A stretch of DNA of 64,000 nucleotides, from positions 24,819,117-24,883,116 of the forward strand of contig NC_092352.1 of assembly GCF_963676685.1 (NCBI RefSeq), written 5' to 3'. A program made the translations under genes and the position numbers. The first letter of the stretch is position 1. Each line of letters opens with the position of its first letter. The stretch comes from Mytilus edulis (taxonomy: Eukaryota; Mollusca; Bivalvia; Mytilida; Mytilidae). Of this stretch, positions 45,223-56,160 are shown one piece after another. The notes under the pieces are model-generated. The model saw only the letters and a program-made list of their open reading frames with translations, did not search any database and was not told the DNA's origin.

Positions 45223-45800
45223 ACTTTCCCTTCTCATGTAAAAAGAAATCTAGCAAGTTATTATTTTTGTTCTGTACCGAAAAATATGAGCCATTGAAAA
45301 ATAAACTTTCTTAGCACATTTGTTAATTGAAACTCATTTTAAAATTATGATCTAACAACTAAAAAAAGCATAAACACGCATTGTTAGTAAAAAAAATTAA
45401 TCATACAACCGGAAGCTTATTCGTCAAGTCATTTCTTTATTCAAATCACCTGTCAATATGCGGAACTTAACAAGCAAGGAAATATTAAAGTCAAAACTAT
45501 GTTGAAAGTGTTTAGCTCACCTGGAACAGAGGCCAAAATGAACAAAATGTAATTTCTATCAATAAAAAGAGACATTGTTGATGTATTGCAAATTAAAAAA
45601 AAGTATAATATTTTATTTTTTTAAAAGGCAATTTAGTTTTACATCCTATTATATTCAAACAAGTAATTTTAAAGTCATATGAAATCTAAAATTAAAAAAA
45701 AATTATGCATATATTTTTTTTATAACAAAATGGATAGTTGTCATTATTAAACTTATGTACAAATATTTTTTTCTGCTTTAATTTGTCCACAATTTGAAGA
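45223..45800 (-). repeat. 5' flank of paralogue D, duplicated at 24258-24830
   Basis: Near-identical to the flank of the pseudogene. Contains the presumed 3' end of a 5' intron directly before the start codon. No upstream exon recognised. Marks one edge of the segmental duplication near 45800. Confidence 0.7.
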
Positions 45801-48800
45801 AGTTAACTTTTTTTTATAATTGCTATATATTTTTCGTATTCAAAGTGACCTTAGTGTGACCCTCTCGTAAAAATCCGGTGAGCGCAATACGCACGGATCT
45901 GTCACTGAAATAAACTATTATCTGATTGTACATGTTATGCTCAATTTCCATGCTTCTTTGTTGATTGTTTACTAAAAGATGACAATCGGTAAATAACGGA
46001 TTCAAAACACGACAATTAATGAGTGGCCATATTTTCCCTTCATAATAGACCGAGAGAAAAACAAAATGACGATTATACGATATTTTTGCGTAAAAAATTA
46101 TAAAATCGTGCACAGAAGACAAGTTTATGATATATACATGCATTGGTTCAAGAATTGGATAAATATAAATTTTTCACCAGTAACCCGTTTCATATAACTT
46201 TAACTATATGGTACTCTTGTATGAATATAAATTGAAAAAAAGAGTTTTACACTCGATTCACTAAGTGCGTGACACATTGTACACTGTATCAACACTTGTC
46301 CGTTGTTAAATACCTTGTGCGGACCTCTAACATTCTTTTGTAGAAAGTTTTCTTAGTGAAATCGACGTCAGGTATATACAATGTCAGGTAAGCAACCAGA
46401 ATGTGTTCCAATTGAAAATTTGGACCAATAACTCATAATTTCTTGGTCAGATATGAAAATAAAATAAAATAAAAACGCCCTATTTGGACAAAAATTCTGA
46501 TCTGATGAGTTAAGCCTTTTCAACTGATTTTTATAGTTTGTTCTCATGTTATACTGTTACACCACAGTCCCATGATAGGGGAGGGTTGAGCGCTTACAAA
46601 CGTGTTTACCCCCGCCACATTCTTTATGTGCATGTCGAATGTCAGGATCCTTGTATTCCAGTTGTTGTCGTTGGTTCACGTCTTACATATTTGTTTTTCG
46701 TATGTTGATTTCTCAGGCCATTAGTTTTCTCAATTGAATTGTTTTATCTTATTCATGTCGGGGTCTTTTATAGCAGAGTATACGGAATAAGTTTTTCTGA
46801 TAGTTGAAGGTCGTATGGTGTCTATAGTTGCTTTCGTTAATCTCATTTGAACTTTGGTGAATAGTTGTCTCATTGGCATTTATACCACATCTCCATTTTT
46901 ATATTCTACCGCCGAATAATAGGAACGAATTGTCGTGATTTTTTATTATTTTTTTTAAATGTGATATTCAAATGCGAAATATTGTGTATCTACCAAGTAA
47001 GATGCATTTTGGTGCATTAACAAATTCGAAAATGTATTTTATACTCATGAACGTGACTTGTATTTGTACCATAATTTTAGCCACATTCTTTACAGAGTGT
47101 TCTTGTTGTTAACTTGTGTTTTAATATGATGTATATTTTATATGTACATGTAACAAGTGGTGGTGAGGCTTTAATGAGGTATTTGTCTTGTCTTGCATAA
47201 GATTCATCAAAATTTTAAATTATTTATGTAAGGACAATTGAAGATTTAAGAGAAAATACTGTCTTAATTTCCTCGTATTAGAAATAAAGTACATTCACAC
47301 CTATTTCCACAGTTTTATTATGATAAAGTAATTAATGCTATAATGAGGAAACATGTGCATTGTTCAAATGAAAATTGAGAAATGAATTGAAATTTAGGGA
47401 AATATTTTATTGTTTTGTCCAAACAACTTTTATTTAATCATGATAAAGAGAGGAAAACACTAGTTCTTATGAGCATACTGAACTATCGGTAAGTTTTGAT
47501 TTCGGTTATTATGGGGGGAGGGGAAGGGAATCAACAGAAGGCACATACCGCAATACCTGTGGAAATGTAAGACATGAATGCATTTGTACAAAAAGGGAAA
47601 AAACCGAATTCAAGATTGAAATTACATTTACGGTGACACGTTTACTGCAGCATGATGCGCATTTCGACAACTAGTGTCTTTTGAAAATCCAAAACCTAAT
47701 CCTCAAAAAATCGATAAGAACCAATAGTAAATCCAAACAAAGACAATACATCAGCGATATTTAAGAGGGAGATACATACCTTAATCTAACATGAATGACT
47801 TGAAAGTTACTAGCGCAATGTTATATATTTTTTTTGGTGTATTAAATAAGAACAAAGATTTGGGATTTCTTAAGAGAATGATTACATTTTTCACGTGGAT
47901 CAAAATACTGTTTCAGAGAGTCGGTTTTGGATTTCAATTGATCAAAATGAAATTATTTAAAAAACAATTGAAATTGTAACACAAAACTATCTATCTTACC
48001 ACTTTAAGATGTGCAACAAGTGCTAGTCGAAAAGGGGAATATTATCAAAGGTTATAATTAGACGGAAAATACTCTCTATATATTTAAACTATAAAATATT
48101 TGTAGGTTGCTTTTAAGAGATATTGAGTTTTAAGATTTTTTTCTCTCCATTGCTTAACAATATGCAACTTTTCAATGATCTAATATACATGTATAACACG
48201 AAATAAAACAAAAAAGAAAATATAACACGCCAATATACAAAAAAAAAATATATTAACAACAATATCGAACTTCTAGGAAAATCTAAAACGGAAAGTCTTA
48301 AATGGCAATATCAAAATCTCAAACAACTGTCATGTTGCTGAAGTATGGTCATTTGGTCTCCTTCCGATCGGCAGTAAAACGCTTGCCAAAAATGTGGCGT
48401 CCGTTTGGTCTGCAGGATATACAAGTATTTAACCACGTCCGGTCAGAATGGGAACTTTAAATCCGATGCCTCGTAAAAAGATAGTGCCGTACGCTCTGAA
48501 CGTTAAGAACCATTGCAACAATATTTTGAGGGATCCGTATGTGGCCTGTTGCAAGGCAAAATTTCTGTCCCTACCCAATGTGTCCTAATTTTTCAGTGGC
48601 AGTCCAAATTTCCTCGACCTTCATCCCGGATGGTCTCTTTTACGACCTACCTATTGTTCTCGTCCTGAACATGCATGTAATATTTGCCACTGTACGTTAA
48701 GCAACCAACAATCAATCAAGAAATAACGAGTTATCATTATTAAAAACTAGAAAAGACAATCTTCCCCAAATGAAGTAAAATTTTCAGTTACGGTATAACT

Positions 48801-49170
48801 TCTTATTTAAAACAGACAGTTACCGTTCTTTAAAAGGGTATTTGAGAGGATACAGTTTGAAACAAATCATTCACTGGTAATCGTTATAAATCGTATTCAG
48901 TTTAAACTCCTCAGAGTTTAAATATGCAGCAGGAATCCTGTAAGAGAAGACTTTAGAGTCTGTATACAAACGGAAAACTCATAACCTTCGCATTATAAGT
49001 AGGCTGTATGAGAAATGTGACGAGGAAATAATTCTTTTTAAACTTTGTTGTTTATAAATTAGTTCGAAATACAACATTAAAACTAGTTTCATTTTACAGA
49101 AAGTGAGTATAAATAAAATTTGCTTTTGAAAAATAAGGAAATGAAAATAAATAATTCCTTTCAAAATAAT
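45801..49170. other. Intergenic with dispersed repeat remnants, no gene recognised
   Basis: 46550-46920 has TGGTGTCTATAG and GTTGTCTCATTGGCA words that I take for a dispersed repeat remnant. A hammerhead-like relic lies at 47649-47685 (minus: CACTAGTTGTCGAAATGCGCATCATG). 48280-48725 ends with CACTGTACGTTAAGCAACCA, a word also near the LTR ends (CACTGGACGTTAAGCAAC). Open frames (45823-46143 minus, 47791-47979 plus) are unrecognised. Confidence 0.4.
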
Positions 49171-49965
49171 TAGGTCTTTCCACTTTTCTGTGGAAAGACC
49201 TATTGTTTTTCTTCTGATTATTTTTTTTTTCTTCCGCCTAATTTTGTTCTTGCGATAAACATTTGTTTCGCAATATGTCGCTTAGATATTTTGTATATGA
49301 TATCGAACAGTTTATGCGCTTTTGAAATTTACCCTGCGTAAACGAATACTTTTCTTTGTAGGAGTTATCTCCCCAAACACTGTTTTCCTTGTTATGGCAT
49401 CTCCTTCGCAACCGTTAAAGATTATGACAAATTTATTTTACAAAATTGTTCGTTACATCCTCAGTAATTTTTGGCGTATTTGGATCGAAGCGATTCGAAG
49501 AAATTTTATAGGAGTTATCTATCTTTTCAGAATAAATTTGTCGGTATGTTTTTTTAACTCATAAACCGTTAACCGTATAACCCTGGAATGTTTTTATTTG
49601 AGTCCCCTGATTCCTAACTTAGAAAATTAGGTCAAGGTCAAAGGTCAAGGTCATATTTTAGATTTTCATATGTCTTTGATTTCCCTATAACTCTTGAACG
49701 GTTATAGATACAAAAAAATTAAGCAGTGAAAAATGCTTGGTACTTCAAGGGGCAACTTTTTTTACATTATGACTATATTGATTTTACCATCATGTAAGGG
49801 ACATAACTCCCATCGATGGTTTTTAAAAGGCCATTTTTAGGCAAAACTCTTAAACAAAAGGTCCTTGACCCATAGGGTCTTTTGCAATGACCTTGTGGAG
49901 CAATGACCTTGACGAAGGTTACAAGGTCAAAGGTCAAGGTCATCAAATTATGTGGTTTTGGCACT
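49171..49965 (+). repeat. Single copy related to the 33137-36208 array
   Basis: Begins with the GGTCTTTCCAC/GTGGAAAGACC palindrome and TCTTCCGCCTAATTTTGTTC, then TTATCTCCCCAAACACTGTT and the AAGGTCAAAGGTCAAGGTCA blocks (49630-49652 and 49925-49943). It lacks the GAACAATTGG end and instead runs into the CAAC/AATC satellite. Confidence 0.75.
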
Positions 49966-49997
49966 ATTTAAACAGTTTTATGTGTGTTTGAATTTCA

Positions 49998-50301
49998 ACC
50001 AACCAACCAACCAACCAACCAACCAATCAATCAATCAATCAATCATGATCATGATCAATCAACCAATAATGATCATGATCAATCAATCAATCATGTTTCC
50101 GTCTCATGTGTTTCTTATAGGGTTCAACCAACCAACCAACCAATCAACCAATCAATCAATCAATCAATCATGATCATGATCAACCAATCATGTTTCCGTC
50201 TCATGTGTTTAAATATAGGGTCCAAGATCTTCTTTGTGTCTTTTTCCGTGTTTCAATTGACCCTATCCAATGTGTTTAACCAACCAACCAACCAACCAAC
50301 T

Positions 50302-50335
<34 letters not shown>

Positions 50336-50472
50336 GATCATGATCAATCAATCATGTTTCCGTCTCATGTGTTTAATATAGGGTCCAAGATCTTCTTTGT
50401 TTCTTTTTCCGTGTTTCAATTGACCCTATCCAACGTGTTTAACCAACCAACCAACCAACCAACCAACTAATT

Positions 50473-50506
<34 letters not shown>

Positions 50507-50846
50507 GATCATGATCAATCAATCATGTTTCCGTCTCATGTGTTTAATATAGGGTCCAAGATCTTCTTTGTTTCTTTTTCCGTGTTTCAATTGACCCTAT
50601 CCAACGTGTTTAACCAACCAACCAACCAACTAATCAATTAATCAATCAATCAACTAATCAATCAATCATGATCATGATCAATCAATCATGTTTCCGTCTC
50701 ATGTGTTTAATATAGGGTCCAAGATCTTCTTTGTTTCTTTTTCCGTGTTTCAATTGACCCTATCCAACGTGTTTAACCAACCAACCAATCAACCAACCAA
50801 CCAACCAACTAACCAACTTATCAATCAATCAATCAATCAATCAATC
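49998..50846. repeat. CAAC/AATC satellite with a unique spacer, period about 130-170 bases
   Basis: Six blocks of (CAAC)n then (AATC)n (near 49998, 50126, 50279, 50442, 50611, 50776). Most end in the palindrome TGATCATGATCA and AATCATGTTTCCGTCTCATG. From the second block on they are separated by a conserved spacer containing AGGGTCCAAGATCTTCTTTG and TTTCAATTGACCCTATCCAA. The long open frames here (for example 49984-50337) are repeat translations, not genes. Confidence 0.88.
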
Positions 50847-51944
50847 TGTATGACTGTTTAATCATGACAGTTTATTGAAGGAACAAACTCTCAATTATTC
50901 AAGAAAAATTGAAATTTAATATTGTTCTTACGTCACTTCTGAAAAAAAAATCCACATGTTCTCTGAAACTACAAGTACAATCGACCTCAAAATTTGCAGT
51001 CAGCAGGGCATACATGTACTAAACGTTTATAAAAAAACTTGGTGCAGATATCTCTCAAAGCTTTTCCTAGAGAAAAGAAATGGCAATGCCGTAAAAATAG
51101 CTTGCTAGGTCCGTAAATCTCAGTAAAAACCTACAATAAAATGTCCGCTCCGAGTTTGAAATACTAATCTGTGTTACAAACAGGTGCTGAAAAATGTACA
51201 TTATCAGAAAATAATCAATAAATGTGTTTTAAAGTTACACCGGATCAATTAAATCCAAAACATGCACTACTTGTGAACTGTCATCAAAATGTCAATTTCC
51301 TACAATGACAAAAGAAATTACATTGTGTACATTCCATCTCTATAGATGTTGTCTGTTTAACGTCCCCACCTAAAAAGAAATAAAAAGACGATCTTTTCGT
51401 TATTATAAACCCGTGTCACGTGATGTGGCGCGCGCGCTGTACCTAAAATAAAAGAAAAACTTTCCAAACTAAACATGAAACTTCTCCGGTAACAATAATA
51501 TAGACCCCATACAGAAACAAACAAACAAACAAACAAACAAACACCCCCCAATTCAATTAATTTTACAGGGGGAAAGACCCCCTACAATTGCTTTTTTAAA
51601 GCAATTGATTTATATTTGTTAATTGTTTTTTTTGTTGTTCAATTACGATAATTTCCGAAACACGGAAGTACTTATGTATAGCCACATTCCGTCTTTTTTT
51701 CTCTAGCACCCCATGTTATTCTCGGTTTCAATTAACAGACTCTCATTCAACCGCATAAAAGTTTTTATAGATTAAAAATCTAGTGGGGAAATGTTTAATT
51801 TACTGCGAAACCATATGCAATGATAGTTGCACAAGAACTTAATTGAAAAAAAAACCGAAACAATTTATTCAATATTTCTAAGGATTTTCTTTAAAGTTTA
51901 AGAAGCAAATAATTTTGAATTCAATGATTTGTTTTCTACATGCA
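50847..51944. other. Upstream region of the plus-strand otopetrin-like gene
   Basis: AT-rich, no recognised exon. Contains an (AAAC)n microsatellite near 51518-51542. A T-rich tract with TTTGTTTTCTACATGCAG ends at 51945 and is the probable acceptor. The first exon(s) must lie upstream but were not found. Confidence 0.45.
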
Positions 51945-51964
51945 GATACATCACGCCACCAGAT
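51945..51964 (+). promoter_or_regulatory. Splice acceptor and short leader before the start codon of paralogue E
   Basis: TTGTTTTCTACATGCAG precedes 20 bases of leader and the ATG at 51965. The open frame extends back to 51929 only through a non-ATG codon and across this acceptor, so that extension is not coding. Confidence 0.6.
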
Positions 51965-53443
51965 ATGCTACGAAGGGTTTTACATGCTGCACTGTTAATG
52001 CCTTTTACAGCAGGACTAGTGACTAAGCGGGAAAATGGCGGATTTTCGGTTCATGATGCAAGTATATCCGGACTTGTACTATTAACTACCCTAGTTATAG
52101 CAATTCTTGAAGTGATGTTGATATTTCCAACCAAACATTCTAGATGGTTAATAGTTGGATTACTAGCTCTTGCCATATGTTTGTTAATCGCTTGTAGCTT
52201 ACTAGTTCACATAAAAAGTCATTGGAAGGTTTTTCATAGACGACAAGTTACACACAAACTGAAATTAGCGTTTTTGTGGCTCTTTTGCTTCGGAAATATC
52301 GTATCACAGGCAATGAAATTATCTCTTCATATTCAATGTAATATACGCGAGTCATTATCACAGAAAGCAGTCTTCTATATAATTACTTGGCTTTTCGATC
52401 TAGGACAAACCATATTCATTGTATATTTCTCAAAATTCAGATTTGCAAATATTAAGTGTTTCTATTATATACTGATGTTTTTGTTTGTTGCAAATATTTC
52501 TTTGTGGACACATAAAAATGTAGACTTGTACTTTGAAGACAAAAATGACATTCTGAATACATCTGGACACCTATGCAACAACGCAACAACTCTGTATAAA
52601 GCAGAAAGAATACTTAAGCCATTTCTGGATCCAGTGTTACTTGAATATTGTCTGTTAAGTATGATATTCATTTCTCAAATGTGGCCAAAGCAGAAAGTGG
52701 CACTTGACACTATGAATTTATTAGATTCTTCTTCCTTTTCTCAGGAAACTGGAGAACATTTCCAACTTTTATCGGGACATATAACAGTTCGTAACAGGCA
52801 TATGAATAGAAAGTCGAAGTGTATAGTCGGACTTGGTATATTATTTTGTTTATCTTTCATCATAATCCAGTGTATTTTAATGTACATTCCAAAGTATAAC
52901 CAAGCTGGTGGTCCGAATACATACTATCTTGTCGGAAACATTTTGCGAATACCGCTCACAATAAAGTGCTTTCATGCATTAGCTGGAGAACTACAACCAA
53001 AGGAAAGGCCACGGAAAATAATCAACATTCAACATTTTATAATCCTTTCAACATCTCTTGCTACTTGTGGTTATTATATTCTGGAAAGTCTCGGAAGTCG
53101 TAATCGCGCACAGTTTCACGACATCAGAATCCATCTGAATACAGTTGTTAGAGTAATTGTCACGATTTTACAGACAACTTTTATCCTACAGATGAAGCAA
53201 TATCGGAAGTTCAGCAGTTCTAATTCTGTATTATCAATCAGAAACATTTTTCTTGTAATGTGTTTTGTAAATTTCAACACTTGGTTTTCGTATACCTTTA
53301 TTTCTGTACCTTACCATGCTTACACTAATCAACCAGTTTTTAACAGTAATACTTGGCTGAAATTTAAGCATTTCTGGGTTCCGTTTGTTATGTTCTATCA
53401 TTTTGAATGCTTTATAATGTTTTATCATTTTTACAAAGAATGA
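51965..53443 (+). CDS. Otopetrin-like multipass membrane protein (paralogue E, opposite strand)
   Basis: 492 residues from the first ATG after the acceptor (MLRRVLHAALLMPFTAGL), aligning with the start of paralogues A-C. In order: VHDASISG, LFCFGNIVSQAMK, QTIFIVYFSKFRFAN, ANISLWTHK, LLEYCLLSMIFISQMWPK, a shorter central loop, then VRVIVTILQTTFILQMKQY, NTWFSYTFIS and a C-terminal VPFVMFYHFECF. About twelve hydrophobic segments. Clearly the same family as A-C but much more diverged, and the only one on the plus strand, so it is an older duplicate or an inverted one. No lesion seen. Function inferred from family only. Confidence 0.84.
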   Translation: MLRRVLHAALLMPFTAGLVTKRENGGFSVHDASISGLVLLTTLVIAILEVMLIFPTKHSRWLIVGLLALAICLLIACSLLVHIKSHWKVFHRRQVTHKLKLAFLWLFCFGNIVSQAMKLSLHIQCNIRESLSQKAVFYIITWLFDLGQTIFIVYFSKFRFANIKCFYYILMFLFVANISLWTHKNVDLYFEDKNDILNTSGHLCNNATTLYKAERILKPFLDPVLLEYCLLSMIFISQMWPKQKVALDTMNLLDSSSFSQETGEHFQLLSGHITVRNRHMNRKSKCIVGLGILFCLSFIIIQCILMYIPKYNQAGGPNTYYLVGNILRIPLTIKCFHALAGELQPKERPRKIINIQHFIILSTSLATCGYYILESLGSRNRAQFHDIRIHLNTVVRVIVTILQTTFILQMKQYRKFSSSNSVLSIRNIFLVMCFVNFNTWFSYTFISVPYHAYTNQPVFNSNTWLKFKHFWVPFVMFYHFECFIMFYHFYKE

Positions 53444-53458
53444 GATTTCACGATTTGA

Positions 53459-53464
53459 AATAAA
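53459..53464 (+). terminator. Candidate poly(A) signal of paralogue E
   Basis: AATAAA starting 16 bases after the stop codon. Very close to the stop, so a later hexamer may be used. Confidence 0.35.
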
Positions 53465-53626
53465 ATTTAAATGAATAGTCTACATTTCTTGGCAACAATT
53501 CACATTGTGTGTCCAAGCTATTATGAAAATTTCATTGTCAAGAAAATATATTGAGATAAATGTTAAGTGTACCTATACTAAGTATTGTCAAACAACTATC
53601 ATAAACTGTTATCTCAGAATATATAT

Positions 53627-54094
53627 ATATTGTTGGGTTGATGTTTAGACGAGTTGTATATACATTATGTACACAGCCATGTATCACCATCATTGATGGC
53701 GATCCGATGGATACATCTGTTGTAGAGTTGTCACTGACTCAGACGTACTTATAAATATAATTATTCTCTGTGACTGTATATGACATTACTTTGTAGGATC
53801 CTTTACTATAGATAATTTAGCTGATCTGTAACAATAACATCTTCATGCCTTATATATCATGTACTGTAGTACGCCGCTAGATTAAAACTGACGAGGAAAG
53901 GTAACACACGGCCAGCGAAAGCTCTTTTTATGAGAGCCCAGGTGGTCGTGTGGTCTAGCGGGACGGCTGCAGTGCAGGCGATTTGGCGTCACGATATCAC
54001 AGTAGCATGGGTTCGAATCCCGGCGAGGGAAGAGCCACAAATTTGCGAAAGCAAATTTACAGATCTAACATTGTTGGGTTGATGTTTAGACGAG

Positions 54095-54125
<31 letters not shown>
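53627..54125 (+). repeat. tRNA-derived SINE-like repeat
   Basis: 53950-54030 has a Pol III A-box-like TGGTCTAGCGG and a perfect B box GGTTCGAATCC. It does not fold into a clean cloverleaf, so it is not a tRNA gene. The word TGTTGGGTTGATGTTTAGAC occurs at both edges (53630 and 54072), so the repeat has a period of about 440 bases or is one and a bit copies. It ends in an (AT)n run at 54101-54124. Confidence 0.7.
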
Positions 54126-54303
54126 AATTAGATACTTCATTGTCTCAAGTCGCCATCCAGGTAAAATGTAATTTTAATATTTATTTTTCGATTTTATGAA
54201 TTAAATAATTCTATAAAAGAACATATTTGTTCGTTAAAATAAGAGAAAAACATCCAAATTGTTTCAAAACTCACCACATTTACCAAGTTTAAAATAGTTT
54301 AGA

Positions 54304-54415
54304 CAAGACGCGCGTTTAATCTTCAAATTACTCATCAGTCAGTGGCTGGAATCAAAAAAGCAAAACTTAGCAGGCATCACAAAATTAAAGAATTTACTAG
54401 TTTAAGAGTGTTCAA
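54304..54415 (-). repeat. Degenerate hammerhead-repeat relic
   Basis: Minus strand: CACTGACTGATGAGTAATTT, short stem, AAGATTAAACGCGCGTC. CTGATGA is kept but GAAA has become TAAA; stem II is disrupted. Confidence 0.55.
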
Positions 54416-54544
54416 AATAACTCACTACTAGTCAAAATAAAATCACAAAAATACTCCGATGAAAATTCAGAACGGAAAGTCCCTAATCAGATGGCAAAAC
54501 CAAACGCTCAAACACATTAAGGAAACTTGATTGTCATGTTTAGA

Positions 54545-54910
54545 TTTTTTTGTCAGATTTTCGAAATCCTCTGGTTTTATCCATTTGAAGCTTGAAAAAA
54601 TTTGGCCGGTGACCCCATTTTTCTTTTTGTAAGTCTTTACATGTATAATGATAAGCCATCTGTAAAAGTCTTATAAAATTTTAATTCCTTTTTAACAGTT
54701 TTTGAGAACTTCGACTTGTCAATAATGAAGCTATGAAAAGTCAAGAGAAAAAATTTTTCCCGCCAAAATTTCAATAGCTAATATCTCGAAAACAAGCACG
54801 GTGACCTATATTTGTTTTTGCTCTTTGGATTCCTTTATTAATCCCCTATCTATATAAACTAGTGTTTTGAAAAGTTGATTACTTTGAAACTGAGAAGCGA
54901 ACTCCCTTAA
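54545..54910 (+). repeat. Dispersed repeat, copy 2 (pair with 8945-9325)
   Basis: Same order and orientation as copy 1, with small indels. Sequence on both sides differs from copy 1 apart from further dispersed-repeat words. Confidence 0.7.
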
Positions 54911-55139
54911 ACGAATGTATAACAACTGTCATATTCCTGATTTGGTACAGGCATTTTTTAATAGTAAATGTTGGATAAAACCTGGTCTTAAAACTAGCTA
55001 ATTTAACAACGATGTGTATTCAAAACAAACAGAAATGAAATGGAAAAATGTCTCAAATAGGGAAACAGCAGTCAACATTGTGTTATAATCTTAATAACTA
55101 TAAACACAAACAAATGTGTAACAAAGAAGCCCAATAAGG

Positions 55140-55365
55140 CATGTAGACAACATTTACAAAAGCACAATAACGGGATGTAAAAGTACAGATCAACGTCATA
55201 TGTATCAAAGAAACACAAAAAGGCGTATAAACAAAGTACATAAGCAAAACTAAAGACAAAAATTATCGTATGACAATAACACTTTGAGGGATGTATAAGT
55301 ACAGAGCCACGTCATATGTTTAAAAGAAACACACAAAGGCGTATAGACAAAGCACATTAGAAATA
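55140..55365. repeat. Degenerate tandem repeat, period about 120 bases
   Basis: Two copies of a unit with GGGATGTAAAAGTACAGA / GGGATGTATAAGTACAGA, CGTCATATGT and AGAAACACAAAAAGGCGTAT. Noncoding. Confidence 0.6.
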
Positions 55366-56019
55366 TCAAGTCAATATCCGAACACGATTAAATTAATGGA
55401 CAACGACTCCAAAAAAGAGTATTTATTCATTTGACAATTCTTATGTCCAATGCTTTTTTTCATTGCACTTTATCCAAGCCAGATTTGAATGTGTTTTCAA
55501 TACGCCTGTTCCAGGTTACGGTAGTAAATTTAATATGACATGTGACTTCCATCAACACGTGACAAAAATGTAGACATCCTCACTTCCTACACATGTTGAG
55601 AGAACGAAAGGAAAATTTTGATCTTTAACTGCATGGAATATTGGATATTTAAAATTTCATAAGCTAGTCACCCTTTTTATTCGTACGGGAATTGAGATAA
55701 CGTCACTGCGGAACAAAAATTATTATATACTAGTACTACCCTACAGAATGACGATTCTGAAAGTGCTTGAAACTTTAACAGAGCAGGGATACAGGCGGAA
55801 GATGTATCTGGTAAAAGACGTCATAAAGGCGTGCAAAATTGACGATATTTTCCAGTAAAAGAAATGAAGGCATCATACCCTTATGTTATGTCTTAGTCAT
55901 TGCGGTTATGATGACAGATAAACAGCAAAATAATGCATAGTCTTTTTGACGACAGTGATAGATAAGACTTTTTTTGTTTATTCCACTTCGTTATGTTCTT
56001 ACAGGGTAAAGATACAGTT

Positions 56020-56160
56020 TAGTTAGAGAACATCGTCTATATAGCAGAAAGAACATCGTCTATATAGCAGAAAGTAAAGGTAAAGGATATTGCTACCTTC
56101 TTTTGTTTAATCCTAAGAAGTTCCTGTATGAAGTCAGCCTCATACAGTCATTGTCATTAT
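56020..56160 (-). pseudogene. Reverse-transcriptase fragment, inverted
   Basis: Minus strand encodes YEADFIQELL and, after a short gap, a YIDD-containing CYIDDV-like word. The YIDD region is duplicated as a 24-base direct repeat (GAACATCGTCTATATAGCAG twice). Lies head to head with the plus-strand fragment at 56890. Confidence 0.6.

Noticed and set aside
45223-45237. Upstream ATG of paralogue D adding five residues
   Set aside because: It overlaps a probable acceptor and is not conserved in the near-identical pseudogene; kept only as an alternative.
43582-45241. Opposite-strand frames inside the otopetrin-like genes (for example 44843-45241, 44273-44542)
   Set aside because: Antisense shadows of real coding exons; identical shadows occur in the duplicate pseudogene.
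45823-46143. 106-codon minus-strand frame
   Set aside because: No recognisable family, no splice context; surrounding words look like dispersed repeat. Not enough support for a gene.
49952-50470. Three long open frames of Asn/Gln/Pro/Thr repeats
   Set aside because: Read-through of CAAC/AATC simple repeats in different frames; no start context or flanking gene structure.
49998-50846. CRISPR-like look: regular blocks separated by spacers
   Set aside because: The spacers are the conserved part and the repeats are simple CAAC/AATC runs; this is an animal satellite.
51929-51964. Twelve-residue N-terminal extension of paralogue E
   Set aside because: Begins at a TTG codon and crosses a good splice acceptor; paralogues begin at the ATG equivalent to 51965.
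53945-54030. Possible tRNA gene
   Set aside because: A and B boxes are present, but no acceptor, D or anticodon stems of normal geometry; treated as SINE-like.
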